Below, one piece after another: positions 1 to 9,090 of a stretch of 64,000 nt of DNA. The position numbers and the translations under genes are program-made. Each line of letters starts with the position of its first letter. Position 1 is the stretch's first letter. The notes under the pieces are model-generated. The model ran no database searches. It had not been told where the DNA came from and worked only from the letters and a program-made list of their open reading frames with translations. Source of the stretch: Clostridium ganghwense (GTDB lineage: Bacteria; Bacillota; Clostridia; Clostridiales; Clostridiaceae); NCBI RefSeq assembly GCF_026735165.1, contig NZ_JAPQES010000001.1, positions 310,001-374,000 on the forward strand. Direction: 5' to 3'.

Positions 1-21
1 CTAATTATATATAAAGTATAA

Positions 22-56
22 AACCTAGAAAATCTATATTTTAGATTTTCTAGGTT
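22..56. terminator. Terminator hairpin after add
   Basis: A 14-bp perfect stem (22-35 with 43-56) and a 7-base loop. On the + strand it is followed by a run of T, and on the - strand by a T-rich stretch, so it can end add on the - strand and also anything entering from the left on the + strand. Confidence 0.75.
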
Positions 57-78
57 AATTTTTTAGGAAATAATAATC

Positions 79-1074
79 TTATTCAATGTAATTTCTCAAT
101 TTTTTCTTTGTTTCCTCATCAGTAAAAGATGCCTCAACACTGTTATAGTAAATTTGTTTATAATCTTCATATGTGATACTGAATTCCTTCGACACTATAT
201 CACATTCATTACTCAAGGTTGTATCAGATACAGTTCTATTGTCAGTATTAATAGTTACTTTGATTCCATCTCTATGATAGTCATAAATTGGATGATTGCT
301 AAAAATATCTACTGCTTTAGTTTGAACATTGCTTTTTGGACACATCTCCAGAGCAATTCCTTTATCCTTTACAATTTTATATGCTTCAGCGCAATCCTTG
401 ATATATATTCCATGGCCAATTCTTTCAGCACCTAAAAGCTCAACTGCCTCAAGTACATTTTTACCTATTCCAGTTTCACCAGCATGAATAGTTACTCTGT
501 ATCCATATTTTCTCGCTAATTTTATCGGTTCAATGAATCTTTCACAAAATCCTTCATTTTCACTTGAAGCTAAATCTATCGCTACAACTCCTTTCCCAAG
601 GAATTTTTTACCTTTTTCAACTATATCAAAAGCCGTATTCACAGGCATATTTCTCATGCATGATAGTATCAAATTTCCTTTGATATCAAATTTCTCTTCT
701 GCTTCTTTAATTCCATTTAATACACTTTCAATTACTTCCTCAACACTTAATTCCTTTTCAATATGAAGTAGTGGCGCAAATCTTACTTCTATATATTTTA
801 CATTTTCCTTTGCCGCATCCTCAAGAAGTTCATAAGCTATTCTTCTAAGACTCTCCTTTGACTGCATTACTGATATTGGAATTACAAATCTTTCTAAATA
901 TTCATCAAGACATTTGCATTCTAAAGGTGCAATTAACATATCTTTTATTAATTCAATATCATTAGTTGGAATACTGATTCCTTCTTGTATCGCTATGTCA
1001 ATAATTGTTTCAGGTCTAACGCTGCCGTCTAAATGGCAATGTAATTCAATTTTTGGTAAAGTTAATAAATCCAT
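79..1074 (-). CDS. add: Adenosine deaminase
   Basis: Hydrolyses adenosine (and deoxyadenosine) to inosine and ammonia in purine salvage; cytosolic zinc enzyme. The 331-residue length is usual for the bacterial family. The HCHLDGS motif at residues 12-18 gives the two metal-binding histidines of the HxH type. HAGE near residue 197 supplies a further metal ligand and the catalytic Glu region, and the NTDNR segment near 277 carries the conserved aspartate of the active site. The ATG at 1074 has an AGGAGGG-type ribosome binding site a few bases upstream. The gene stands alone behind its own consensus promoter and an adenine-type riboswitch with a terminator, so it should be made when adenine is present. 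No odd residues were seen. Confidence 0.95.
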   Translation of the reverse strand: MDLLTLPKIELHCHLDGSVRPETIIDIAIQEGISIPTNDIELIKDMLIAPLECKCLDEYLERFVIPISVMQSKESLRRIAYELLEDAAKENVKYIEVRFAPLLHIEKELSVEEVIESVLNGIKEAEEKFDIKGNLILSCMRNMPVNTAFDIVEKGKKFLGKGVVAIDLASSENEGFCERFIEPIKLARKYGYRVTIHAGETGIGKNVLEAVELLGAERIGHGIYIKDCAEAYKIVKDKGIALEMCPKSNVQTKAVDIFSNHPIYDYHRDGIKVTINTDNRTVSDTTLSNECDIVSKEFSITYEDYKQIYYNSVEASFTDEETKKKLRNYIE

Positions 1075-1137
1075 ATTACCCTCCTATTTATTTTATATTA
1101 TAAATTTATATTATGAAAAATTTAATTCTAGAAATGC

Positions 1138-1192
1138 AAAAAACCCTGATTACAAAGAAAATACACATAAGTGTATTTTCTTCGTAATCAGG
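1138..1192 (-). terminator. Riboswitch-controlled intrinsic terminator of add
   Basis: A 22-bp stem (1145-1166 with 1171-1192, one G-U pair in the - strand RNA) with a 4-base loop, followed by six U on the - strand. Its 5' arm includes the 3' strand of the aptamer's P1 and P3 helices, so the folded aptamer and this terminator exclude each other. This is the expression platform for an ON switch. Confidence 0.9.
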
Positions 1193-1246
1193 AATTATAG
1201 GTCCCTGGTAGACACCCCCAAACCATATTATTGGGGTTATACGAAG
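1180..1246 (-). promoter_or_regulatory. Purine riboswitch aptamer, adenine type
   Basis: Read on the - strand, P1 (CTTCGTA with TACGAAG) closes a three-way junction that holds the conserved TATAA, ATATGGTTTGGGGGTG and TCTACC blocks of purine riboswitches. The base that pairs with the ligand lies in GATTACG after P3. It is T, which in this family selects adenine; C would select guanine. P1 overlaps the terminator arm, so bound adenine should keep transcription going into add. The architecture is like the known adenine-ON switch of pbuE. Family and ligand come from established consensus; no folding program was run. Confidence 0.93.
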
Positions 1247-1270
1247 TTAATATATAATCATTTTTACATT

Positions 1271-1299
1271 ATTATAGTTAACTTTATTATAAATGTCAA
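1271..1299 (-). promoter_or_regulatory. Consensus promoter of add
   Basis: On the - strand a perfect TTGACA (1294-1299) and a perfect TATAAT (1271-1276) lie 17 bases apart. The start of transcription would be near 1264, about 18 bases before the riboswitch P1 helix. Such a strong promoter fits control by early termination. Confidence 0.9.
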
Positions 1300-1309
1300 G
1301 CAAGTTGAC

Positions 1310-2023
1310 TTATAATTTTTTTAATGAATTTTCAATTATATCATGAGTAATTTGAGCTAAATTCTTTCTCTCTGATTCAGATAGTGTTTCTAAATATATA
1401 GGTTTATGAATTACCATCTTAACAGTATGTCCTGTTACCTTATTACCAACTTCTAAAACTTTGTAAGTACCATCAATTGTAATAGGTACAATAGGAACCT
1501 TTGCCTTAAGGGCTAATTTCATGCTTCCTCTTTTAAATTCTACCATCTCTGATTTCAAGCTTCTCGTTCCCTCTGGAAAAATAATCATGGAATAACCTTT
1601 TTTTAAATTTTCTACACCTTCATTAATAGCTTTTATACCTTCTCTAATATTTTTTCTATCAATGTATACAGTATGGATTGCACTTAACCAACTTCGAACC
1701 AATGGAATTTTTTTTATCTCCTTTTTTGCAATGTATCCTGTAAGTCTGTTTAAATTTGAAGTTAAAAGAAATCCATCAAAAATTGCTTGATGATTAGATA
1801 CAAAAACACAAGGCCCATCTGGAAGATTTTCCACTCCCATTACCTCAGTTTTAGTTTTAGATACTTTTAAAACATGATCTGATATACCTTTAACCTTCTT
1901 ATAAGCATATTTATCAGCCAGTTCTGTTGATTTTTTTCTCAAGAAAAATAATTTAATCCCACCTGTTATACTATTTATCAGAAGATAAATTGCAAAATAC
2001 GTATACCAAAATAATTTAATCAT
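1310..2023 (-). CDS. 1-acylglycerol-3-phosphate acyltransferase, PlsC-like
   Basis: Adds a second acyl chain to lysophosphatidic acid to give phosphatidic acid, the phospholipid precursor, at the inner face of the membrane. The 237 residues begin with a hydrophobic segment (about 3-28). The acyltransferase signature NHxxxxD is seen as NHQAIFD at 77-83, and the second signature FPEGTRS is at 149-155. It lies 26 bases downstream of a diacylglycerol-kinase-like gene in the same direction, so the two form a lipid operon. No terminator hairpin is obvious right after its stop. Family certain; exact acyl acceptor is inferred. Confidence 0.88.
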   Translation of the reverse strand: MIKLFWYTYFAIYLLINSITGGIKLFFLRKKSTELADKYAYKKVKGISDHVLKVSKTKTEVMGVENLPDGPCVFVSNHQAIFDGFLLTSNLNRLTGYIAKKEIKKIPLVRSWLSAIHTVYIDRKNIREGIKAINEGVENLKKGYSMIIFPEGTRSLKSEMVEFKRGSMKLALKAKVPIVPITIDGTYKVLEVGNKVTGHTVKMVIHKPIYLETLSESERKNLAQITHDIIENSLKKL

Positions 2024-2049
2024 ATACTCATTCTCCTTTTGTCTTTAGT

Positions 2050-2946
2050 CTATTGTAAATATTCTGCTTGTGGAATGATAATTTTTATACTTTGAGGAAT
2101 TATAATAAAATCGATTTTTTCCGATTTTATTATTTCTCCATCAATATTAACAGCAATTTCTTCTTCTGCTGTTAATGTTACTTTTCTACCTTTATAAAAA
2201 GAAACCTCTTCCTCACCTGCGTGTTCTCCTTTAATAAGTTTTGGAAATAAAGCTAACATTCTTGTTCTGCTTAGTTTGTCAACAACACAAACATCAAGAA
2301 TACCATCCTGTAAATCTGCATGTGGAGCTACTTTCATGCCTCCACCATAGTACTTTCCATTTGCCAATGCTAGTAATGTAATTTGTGAAGTTATTTCTAT
2401 ATCATCAATTTTTAATTGAATATCTCTACATTTATAGCTAAATATTGTACTAAAAAAACTTAACATATAAGCCACTCCACCTGAAACAAACGGAAATTTT
2501 TTTAATTTTTTAGCATTATCTGTTACTTCTGCATCAATACCTACAGAAGATATATTTATAAAATATCTATCATTAATTTTTGCTAAGTCTACCTTCTTAG
2601 GTATTCCTATTATGGTATTTTTCAGTATATTTTGAGACATTGTTTTTTTGCAAATACTTTTAACAAAATCATTTCCACTACCGCTAGGTATAACTCCTAG
2701 GCAGCTATCACTATTAGCCATACCGTTTAAAACTTCATTTAAAGTTCCATCACCTCCAACAGAATAAACTCGGTAATTTTCATTATTAACATAATTTCTA
2801 ACTAATTCAGTAGCGTGTCCAGGTCTTTTCGTTATTTCAATAATATACTCTTCATCTATTTCTTTAAATATTTTTTCGATTTCTGGTATAATCTCCATTG
2901 CTTTTCCTTTACCAGCTTTAGGATTGATAATAAATAGGTGTTTCAT
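2050..2946 (-). CDS. Diacylglycerol kinase-like lipid kinase (YegS/DagK family)
   Basis: Likely phosphorylates diacylglycerol, or a related lipid, with ATP to return it to phosphatidic acid. The 298 residues match the soluble DagK/YegS family. They have an INPKAGKGK start and the nucleotide-binding GGDGT motif at residues 64-68 followed by LNEVLNG. A GSGNDF segment near 93 and a YYGGGMKVAP segment in the C-terminal half are typical. The start ATG at 2946 has a GAGGTAAAG-type ribosome binding site. The downstream PlsC-like gene uses or makes the same lipid intermediate. Lipid specificity is not shown by sequence. Confidence 0.88.
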   Translation of the reverse strand: MKHLFIINPKAGKGKAMEIIPEIEKIFKEIDEEYIIEITKRPGHATELVRNYVNNENYRVYSVGGDGTLNEVLNGMANSDSCLGVIPSGSGNDFVKSICKKTMSQNILKNTIIGIPKKVDLAKINDRYFINISSVGIDAEVTDNAKKLKKFPFVSGGVAYMLSFFSTIFSYKCRDIQLKIDDIEITSQITLLALANGKYYGGGMKVAPHADLQDGILDVCVVDKLSRTRMLALFPKLIKGEHAGEEEVSFYKGRKVTLTAEEEIAVNIDGEIIKSEKIDFIIIPQSIKIIIPQAEYLQ

Positions 2947-3037
2947 AACTTTACCTCTTTCGTTTAAAAATATATAATAACTTCCTTAGTTACTACATTT
3001 TTATATTATATCAAAAAATCCTACTAATAATCAGAAA

Positions 3038-3069
3038 AAATAAAGTCATTCAGATGAATGACTTTATTT
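3038..3069 (-). terminator. Terminator of the SEC-C protein gene
   Basis: A 14-bp stem (3038-3051 with 3056-3069) with a 4-base loop, which overlaps the stop codon of the SEC-C gene and is followed on the - strand by TTTTTT. Confidence 0.8.
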
Positions 3070-4257
3070 TCCACAACATTTTTTATATTTCTTTCCGCTT
3101 CCGCAGGGACAAGGTTCATTTCTTCCTATTTTATTATTAACAGTTTTATTTGTTTCTTTTTGTATATTTATAATTTTTTGCTCATACTTTGACATTTGAA
3201 CAGCTGTATATCCTTTCAAACTCCACAAGCGAGTACTACTATATAGCTCATTAATCTTTCCTACAAAATAGTTAGCTTCATTAACATCGGTAAAAACTAA
3301 ATATTGAAAAATATTATCAACTATATCCTTAAACTCGTTATCATTTTTAATAGAAGTTATACAAGATTTAAGTAAATACTCAGCATATTCTTTGCTCATA
3401 CCGAATTTTTTTATTAAATAGTTATAAACTTCTATTTCTTCTTTAGATAAGCTACCCTTATTTGCCATTTCTATCATATCTTTTGTAACATGGTAATACT
3501 CTATGTCTTTACACTTTTCTTGCTTGTTATATATAGCAACAGGATCTTTAACTTCTGAATGATAATAAAGATTATTTGAATATTTTATTTTGCTGCCTTT
3601 TTGTACTTCATTATTAAGTATATCATTAAACGATGTAGAATCAAAATTACCTTCTGAATATTTCTCAACTAAATTTGATAAATCCTCAAACTTTAGTACA
3701 CCGTAATAGCATAACAGCCCATGAACTATGTTTGTCCACTTTTCTCTCAACTTTATGTTTCTAGTATTTTTACTGCTGTCAGTAAGTTCTTCTATTAAGC
3801 CTCTAAAATCTACTGGAATAATTATGATTTCTTCCCCATTTTCCAATATTCCCGAAAACACAATCCCTATTCTTCTCAAATACTTTACAACATCTATGTA
3901 CTTTCTATCGAATTGAATAAAGCCTTTATTGTTTATAAGCTTTTTAATAAGTTTATACTCCTCATTCTGTAAGTCTCTTTCAAATATTAACTCTAAATTT
4001 TTATGTATTTCAATATCAAGTACATCTATTAAATCAGCTTTTTTTAATTTACTTACACCTTTAATATCTAATTTTCTTCTTATTTCATCTAATTCATCTT
4101 TAGTTAATCCATTTAAAAAATCTTTAACTTTATAATCAATCTTAACAGGCTTAAATAATTTTTCTTCTTGTTTTTGCATATTTTTATCTACCATTTCTTC
4201 AAATCTCATCAAGCCATCAAAGACCATTTTCATCTCTTGTTTATTTAGTTTACTCAT
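3064..4257 (-). CDS. SEC-C motif protein with SAP/Rho-N-like N-terminal segment
   Basis: The last 20 or so residues form a SEC-C zinc-binding motif (GRNEPCPCGSGKKYKKCCGK), as found at the C terminus of SecA and in many unrelated proteins. Residues about 45-95 hold a helix pair with LNGLTKDELDEIRRKL and VSKLKKADLIDVL, which looks like a SAP or Rho N-terminal helix-extension-helix fold. The middle (about 100-370) is mostly helical with no motif I recognise. The start ATG at 4257 is preceded by AGGGAG. It stands alone between terminators. Function unknown; nucleic-acid or protein binding by the zinc motif is only an inference. Confidence 0.7.
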   Translation of the reverse strand: MSKLNKQEMKMVFDGLMRFEEMVDKNMQKQEEKLFKPVKIDYKVKDFLNGLTKDELDEIRRKLDIKGVSKLKKADLIDVLDIEIHKNLELIFERDLQNEEYKLIKKLINNKGFIQFDRKYIDVVKYLRRIGIVFSGILENGEEIIIIPVDFRGLIEELTDSSKNTRNIKLREKWTNIVHGLLCYYGVLKFEDLSNLVEKYSEGNFDSTSFNDILNNEVQKGSKIKYSNNLYYHSEVKDPVAIYNKQEKCKDIEYYHVTKDMIEMANKGSLSKEEIEVYNYLIKKFGMSKEYAEYLLKSCITSIKNDNEFKDIVDNIFQYLVFTDVNEANYFVGKINELYSSTRLWSLKGYTAVQMSKYEQKIINIQKETNKTVNNKIGRNEPCPCGSGKKYKKCCGK

Positions 4258-4389
4258 GTTTCTATAACTCCCTTTTATTTTACATAATTTGTTCTACTTA
4301 CAATTTCCACAAAACTATAAAATTATAACATATATAAGTGTATTTAGTCATGTAAAATAATACCTTTATAATTTTAAGTGACATATTAA

Positions 4390-4436
4390 AATGAGCCACT
4401 GGAATCGTTCTATTTATTACTCTCCATTGACTCATT
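4390..4436 (-). terminator. Weak terminator of the chemoreceptor gene at 4441
   Basis: An imperfect 13-bp stem (4390-4402 with 4424-4436) with a 21-base loop, followed on the - strand by a short T-rich stretch. It sits directly after the stop codon. Confidence 0.5.
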
Positions 4437-4440
4437 AAAT

Positions 4441-6480
4441 TTATATAATGAACTGTTTAGAAATCTGCTCTAAACTATCTACAACACTTCCAAGTTTTTC
4501 TGATGCTTTAGATATATTTTGTATGGAAATTACCTGCTCTTGTATAGCTGCCGCAATTTCTTCTGTACTAGCAGCTGATTCTTGAGATATTGCAGAAATC
4601 TCCTTGGTAGACTTCAAAACATCATCTTTATTTTCATTTACAGTATTTATTTTTTTCACTAAAATATTAATATGACTTATAGTATTTTCTATGGTTTCAC
4701 CAATTACCTTAAAGGCTTGTTTAGACTCTTCTACTGATTTATTAACTTCACTTAAAGCCTTATTCACATCCCCCATATCATTTTTAGTATTAGATGCTTC
4801 TGTTTTTATTTCATTTATGATAGTTTCTATTTCCTTAGCAGATAAAGTTGTTTGTTCTGACAACTTTCTTATTTGATCTGCTACAACCGCAAACCCTTTG
4901 CCTGCCTCTCCAGCTCTTGCCGCCTCAATAGCAGCATTTAAAGCTAAAAGATTAGTTTCTGATGCAATGGACTCTATAGAATTTATTATTTGTCCTATAT
5001 GTTCTGAACTATTAGCTAAAGCACCAACGCTTTCAAAAGCTCTATTTATTGATTTATTATTAGCTTCAAATTTATCCTGAAGATTATCTATAGCTTCTAT
5101 TCCTTGCCTACTAACAATATTAGTATTACTAGAGTATTCCTTAACTTTGTTAGCAATAGTTGAAGCTTCATTTATATCATCAGCAAAATATGTAAGCTTT
5201 TCAGATCCACTTTGTGACTTTTGCGCTTGTTTTTCAGCACCTTGAGCCAAACTTTCTATCAAGCAAGATATATTTTCCATAGTACCAAGTATACCTTCTG
5301 TAGATTTTGAAACTATTTTAGAATATTCAAAAGTTTCATCTGCTTCTTTTTGAAGATTTCCAATTACCACTCTTAATTTTCCCTTTAAATTCTCAACTGA
5401 TCTAGTAATAACACCTGTTTCATCCTTATTTTGCAATATTTTTTGAATATCCTCATTAAAAGTTAAATCAAGTTCAGAAATTCTATTAATAATATTTGTT
5501 ACTTCATTTATAGGCTTGGTTATCTTATTTCCAATATAAAAGGCTACTAATATAGAAATTATAATTCCTATTATTATTACTGTACTAATTAAAAATATTA
5601 GAGAATTTAAATCTTTAAATATATCATTTTCTGGAATTTCAATTCCTAATATATTATTATCTGCACTTTTAGCATAACTCAATATTTTATTAACACCATC
5701 TATATTATAGTATATTATACCAGATTTATTTTTCTTAATTTGTTCCATTGCTTTTTTGAAACCTTCATTATTTATATACTTATTCATATATTCTTTATTA
5801 GATAAGTTTTTGTGAACATAAAACTTAAACTTAGAATCACATAAGAAAGCATATCCTTCATTATATACCTTTACATCATTTATATATTTTTTTATATCAT
5901 CGTATTTCAAATCAACACTAAGTATTCCTATAGTATTTTTTCCTGATTTTATAGGAGCTGTATATGAAATCATGCAAATATGAGTAGTATCATCAATATA
6001 CGGTTCACTCCAAAACACTTTATCAGTTTCCCAATAATCATCTACATTTATCTTAGGTTGAAGAGTATAAACTCCATTCGCTTTCGTATCTGCATACCAT
6101 ATTTGATGGTAAGTTCCAGAAAACTTTGGATTAAATCCTACATATATACTCATTACTCCTTCTGTATCTTCTGTAATTTTTTTAATCATAGGTGATATTG
6201 TAGCTTCATATTGGTTCATATAACTCTTATCTTTTAAAGCTTTATTCAAATCAAAAGAAGCATCTATTAAAGATAAAACATTTTCTCCCGAAGCTTGTGC
6301 TTTTAATATGCTTTTATTAAATTCTCCTGTTATTTGCTCCGCCATTTTTAAAAGCTTTTGTTCTGATTCATATTTTATTATTTTTTTACTATTAAATAAA
6401 CATATACCTCCTATTGTTAAAGATAAAATAACACAACATAACGAAATAGCAAGTACTATACTATAACTTATTTTTTTCAC
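4441..6480 (-). CDS. Methyl-accepting chemotaxis protein, dCache type
   Basis: A membrane chemoreceptor that signals to CheA/CheW. I place the start at the GTG at 6480, since an AGGGGGG ribosome binding site lies six bases upstream. Upstream ATG codons in the same frame would add 36 residues made from the leader hairpin. The resulting protein has about 679 residues: a first membrane segment (about 5-27), an extracytoplasmic double-Cache-like sensor (about 40-285, with [10 protein letters not shown] and DPIY-like features), and a second membrane segment near 295-318. A HAMP linker and a long coiled-coil signalling domain with the conserved [20 protein letters not shown] tip follow. No CheW-binding pentapeptide is seen at the C terminus. 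Its leader is unusually structured. Confidence 0.9.
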   Translation of the reverse strand: MKKISYSIVLAISLCCVILSLTIGGICLFNSKKIIKYESEQKLLKMAEQITGEFNKSILKAQASGENVLSLIDASFDLNKALKDKSYMNQYEATISPMIKKITEDTEGVMSIYVGFNPKFSGTYHQIWYADTKANGVYTLQPKINVDDYWETDKVFWSEPYIDDTTHICMISYTAPIKSGKNTIGILSVDLKYDDIKKYINDVKVYNEGYAFLCDSKFKFYVHKNLSNKEYMNKYINNEGFKKAMEQIKKNKSGIIYYNIDGVNKILSYAKSADNNILGIEIPENDIFKDLNSLIFLISTVIIIGIIISILVAFYIGNKITKPINEVTNIINRISELDLTFNEDIQKILQNKDETGVITRSVENLKGKLRVVIGNLQKEADETFEYSKIVSKSTEGILGTMENISCLIESLAQGAEKQAQKSQSGSEKLTYFADDINEASTIANKVKEYSSNTNIVSRQGIEAIDNLQDKFEANNKSINRAFESVGALANSSEHIGQIINSIESIASETNLLALNAAIEAARAGEAGKGFAVVADQIRKLSEQTTLSAKEIETIINEIKTEASNTKNDMGDVNKALSEVNKSVEESKQAFKVIGETIENTISHINILVKKINTVNENKDDVLKSTKEISAISQESAASTEEIAAAIQEQVISIQNISKASEKLGSVVDSLEQISKQFII

Positions 6481-6511
6481 ATTTATCCCCCCTGTTATAT
6501 GAAAACATAAA

Positions 6512-6547
6512 AGACCAACATAAAAACACATGTTTTTATACTGGTCT
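6512..6547 (-). terminator. Terminator-like hairpin in the chemoreceptor leader
   Basis: On the - strand AGACCA pairs with TGGTCT around an inner TATAAAAACA/TGTTTTTATG stem, followed by TTTATGTTTT. It lies between the promoter (6642-6670) and the start codon at 6480, so it may act as an attenuator. Two further small hairpins precede it (6606-6639 and 6566-6586). I do not recognise a known riboswitch class. Confidence 0.6.
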
Positions 6548-6641
6548 ATTAAAACTAATTGCATTGTATTTCTTAAATATAAATACACAACGATAAAGTT
6601 ATAATAGTTATTTAAAGCTATCCAAGCTTTGACTTAACTTT

Positions 6642-6670
6642 ATAATACCATATATTACATTTTTAGTCAA
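6642..6670 (-). promoter_or_regulatory. Promoter of the chemoreceptor gene
   Basis: On the - strand TTGACT (6665-6670) and TATTAT (6642-6647) are 17 bases apart. This implies a leader of about 155 bases before the GTG start. Confidence 0.75.
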
Positions 6671-6699
6671 TGTTACCTATATTATGACACAAAACAAAA

Positions 6700-6734
6700 G
6701 CATCTTTATATTGTATTTTTCAATATAAAGATGC
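6700..6734 (-). terminator. Terminator of the iron ABC operon
   Basis: A perfect 14-bp stem (6700-6713 with 6721-6734) and a 7-base loop, followed on the - strand by TTTTGTTTT. It closes the operon read from 10158 to 6750. Confidence 0.85.
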
Positions 6735-6749
6735 GTTTGCCCTAACCTC

Positions 6750-7391
6750 TTAGTGAATTTCCAAATTTACAATTTGATCTGCAATAGCTTTTGCATCTTC
6801 AGCATCATGAGTAACAAAAATTGAAGTTATACCTGTTTGTTTAATTATCTCCTTAAGTTCTTGTCTTATTTTATTCTGAAGATGAGCATCAAGATTACTA
6901 AAAGGTTCATCCAAAAGAATCAAAGCTGGCTTTGGAGCAATAGCTCTAGCCAAAGCTACTCTCTGCTGCTGTCCTCCACTTAATTCATGAGGATATCTTT
7001 TTTCGTATCCTTGTAAATTTACAAGCTTTAATACCTCTTCAACTCTTTTTTTCTTTTCATCATGAGATATTTTCTTAATTCCGAACTTAATATTCTCTTC
7101 TATAGTCATGTGTGGAAATAAAGCATAATCTTGAAATACCATTCCGATTCCTCGTTTTTCAGGATACACAAAATTTTTATCATCTACTACAATTTTTCCA
7201 TCGATCTTAATACTACCGCTTAAAGGCTCTTCTAATCCTGAAATTAATCTTAATATAGTACTTTTACCACATCCACTTTCTCCTAATATACAAACAATAT
7301 TTCCTCTTTTTATATTTAAATTAAAATCCTTAATTACATTTTGTTTACTATTTTTATATTTAAAATTTAAATCTTTAATCTGAATATACAT
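6750..7391 (-). CDS. ABC transporter ATP-binding protein, Fe(III)-type importer
   Basis: Energy-coupling ATPase of the importer encoded upstream. Walker A GESGCGKST is near residue 37, the Q-loop lies in VFQDYALFPHMT, the signature is LSGGQQQRVALARA, Walker B is LILLDEP, and the switch His is in FVTHD. At 213 residues it ends right after the ATPase core and lacks the C-terminal TOBE regulatory domain usual in FbpC/PotA-like proteins. Its ATG overlaps the permease stop codon (TAATG), so translation is coupled. Substrate is assigned from the linked binding protein. Confidence 0.88.
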   Translation of the reverse strand: MYIQIKDLNFKYKNSKQNVIKDFNLNIKRGNIVCILGESGCGKSTILRLISGLEEPLSGSIKIDGKIVVDDKNFVYPEKRGIGMVFQDYALFPHMTIEENIKFGIKKISHDEKKKRVEEVLKLVNLQGYEKRYPHELSGGQQQRVALARAIAPKPALILLDEPFSNLDAHLQNKIRQELKEIIKQTGITSIFVTHDAEDAKAIADQIVNLEIH

Positions 7392-9025
7392 TACTTTTCC
7401 TCCTTATCCCCTATTTTATAGAAGAAATATATAGCTATAAAACTTACAGCAATAATTAATATAGATGAAACAGCTGCCTCATGAATCATTTCATCATTAG
7501 CATACTCATAAGCCTTAGTAGCCAATGTATTAAAGTTAAACGGTCTTAAAATCAAGGTTAACGGAAGTTCCTTTAAAACTTCTATAAATACCAAGAAAAA
7601 TCCACCTAAAACTGCGTCCTTTATCATTGGCAAATCAACCTTGAAGAAAGTTTTTGTTATTCCAAAACCTAAGGTTCTTGAAGCCTCTGAAAACTTATTT
7701 CCTACCTTTTCAAATGATGCTTCTATTGAATTATATCCCACTGCTAAAAATCTAATTATATAAGCAAAAATCAACATACCTATGCTTGTACTAAGTACTA
7801 AACTAGAAGAATTAACTCCAATCATCTCATAGAACCAGTACAATTTTCTATCTAATGAAACAAAAACAACAATAACTCCAATAGCTATAACCGCAGCAGG
7901 AATTGAATATCCTAGAACCGTTATCCTTGAATAAAGCTTTGATATATAACTGTCATTAAGTCTACAATAATTTGCTACAATTAAAGCAAAAACAATTATT
8001 AAAGCTGCTGTAATTAATGCAATTGATACTGAACTAAACATAAATTGAACAAATTTAATGTTTAATATTTTTTTGTAAGTCAATAAACTCCAGCTAAATA
8101 ACTGAGCAGTTGGAATTATAAATCCTAATGCAAAAATAATAAAGCAGAATAAAAAAGCTGCAAAAGCTTTAATCCCCTTTAGTTTTATTCTAGATATAGG
8201 TTTGATTTTAGTAGTTGTAAAACTATATTTTTTCCTTCCTCTTAAAAACTTCTCTAAAATTAATAATGTTAAGACTATTACTATCAATATAGAAGCTAAT
8301 CTAGATGCAGAATCTAGATCTCCCATACCAAACCAAGTTTTAAAAATAGCTGTACTAAAGGTTTGAACCCCAAAATAGTTTACTACTCCATAATCATTTA
8401 ATATCTCTAAAATAACTATGCTGACTCCACCGATAATTGCTCCTCTTGATATAGGAAGAACTACATACCAAAATATTTCTAAAGAATTTCTTCCAAGTAC
8501 TCTAGCATTCTCTATTAATGCTGCAGACTGCTTTTCTAGAAAAGACTTAGTTATCATATAAACATATGGAAATAAAAATATAGTAAATATAAAAATAGCA
8601 CCTTCTATAGACATAATATCAAAATACTTAGGATTTACCTCTACGTTAAATTTTCTAAGAGTAATCTGTATTACTCCAGTGTAGCTTAACATTCCATTGT
8701 ATGTATAGGCAGCAATGTAAGGCGGAATAGCTAATGGTAAAATCAATGCCCATTTAAAAAACTTCCTTAATGGGAAATCATAAACCGATATTATCCATGA
8801 CAAAGTCGTACCTATTAATACTGTTAAAAATCCTGTAACAAAAACTAATTTTAATGAGTTTATTACATACCCTTTTAAAAGGTATTGCTTAATGTGATAC
8901 CAGTTTTCATTAGGCTCTTTAAAAACATTAACAAACATTTCTATATTAGGTAAAATAATTAGCATCACTATAATAAAACTTAAAACATTCCAAATGTTTA
9001 GTTTATCTTTCTTTAGTTTCATCAA
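7391..9025 (-). CDS. ABC transporter permease, fused two-domain FbpB type
   Basis: Membrane channel of the importer. The 544 residues hold about twelve membrane helices in two halves. Each half carries a binding-protein-dependent permease EAA-like loop: ENARVLGRNSLEIFWYVVLP near 177, and EASRTLGFGITKTFFKVDLP near 443. Fusion of both permease domains in one chain is the FbpB/ThiP pattern. The gene is 65 bases downstream of the binding-protein gene, separated by a partial terminator, and overlaps the ATPase start. That arrangement would make more binding protein than permease. Confidence 0.9.
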   Translation of the reverse strand: MMKLKKDKLNIWNVLSFIIVMLIILPNIEMFVNVFKEPNENWYHIKQYLLKGYVINSLKLVFVTGFLTVLIGTTLSWIISVYDFPLRKFFKWALILPLAIPPYIAAYTYNGMLSYTGVIQITLRKFNVEVNPKYFDIMSIEGAIFIFTIFLFPYVYMITKSFLEKQSAALIENARVLGRNSLEIFWYVVLPISRGAIIGGVSIVILEILNDYGVVNYFGVQTFSTAIFKTWFGMGDLDSASRLASILIVIVLTLLILEKFLRGRKKYSFTTTKIKPISRIKLKGIKAFAAFLFCFIIFALGFIIPTAQLFSWSLLTYKKILNIKFVQFMFSSVSIALITAALIIVFALIVANYCRLNDSYISKLYSRITVLGYSIPAAVIAIGVIVVFVSLDRKLYWFYEMIGVNSSSLVLSTSIGMLIFAYIIRFLAVGYNSIEASFEKVGNKFSEASRTLGFGITKTFFKVDLPMIKDAVLGGFFLVFIEVLKELPLTLILRPFNFNTLATKAYEYANDEMIHEAAVSSILIIAVSFIAIYFFYKIGDKEEK

Positions 9026-9056
9026 TACCTACACATCCTCCTAAAATAAATTTAGA

Positions 9057-9083
9057 AAAAAGCAGCTATACAAGCTGCTTTTT
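9057..9083 (-). terminator. Intra-operon hairpin after the binding protein gene
   Basis: An 11-bp stem, AAAAAGCAGCT with AGCTGCTTTTT and a 5-base loop, between the binding-protein stop (9091) and the permease start (9025). T runs lie on both sides. It probably gives partial termination. Confidence 0.6.
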
Positions 9084-9090
9084 AATTATT

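Noticed and set aside
914-1315. Open frame of 133 codons on the + strand
   Set aside because: It runs antisense through the add gene start, the terminator and the riboswitch, which are strongly supported on the - strand.
6481-6588. N-terminal extension of the chemoreceptor at 4441
   Set aside because: The extra 36 codons are made of the leader hairpin and the ribosome binding site for the GTG at 6480.
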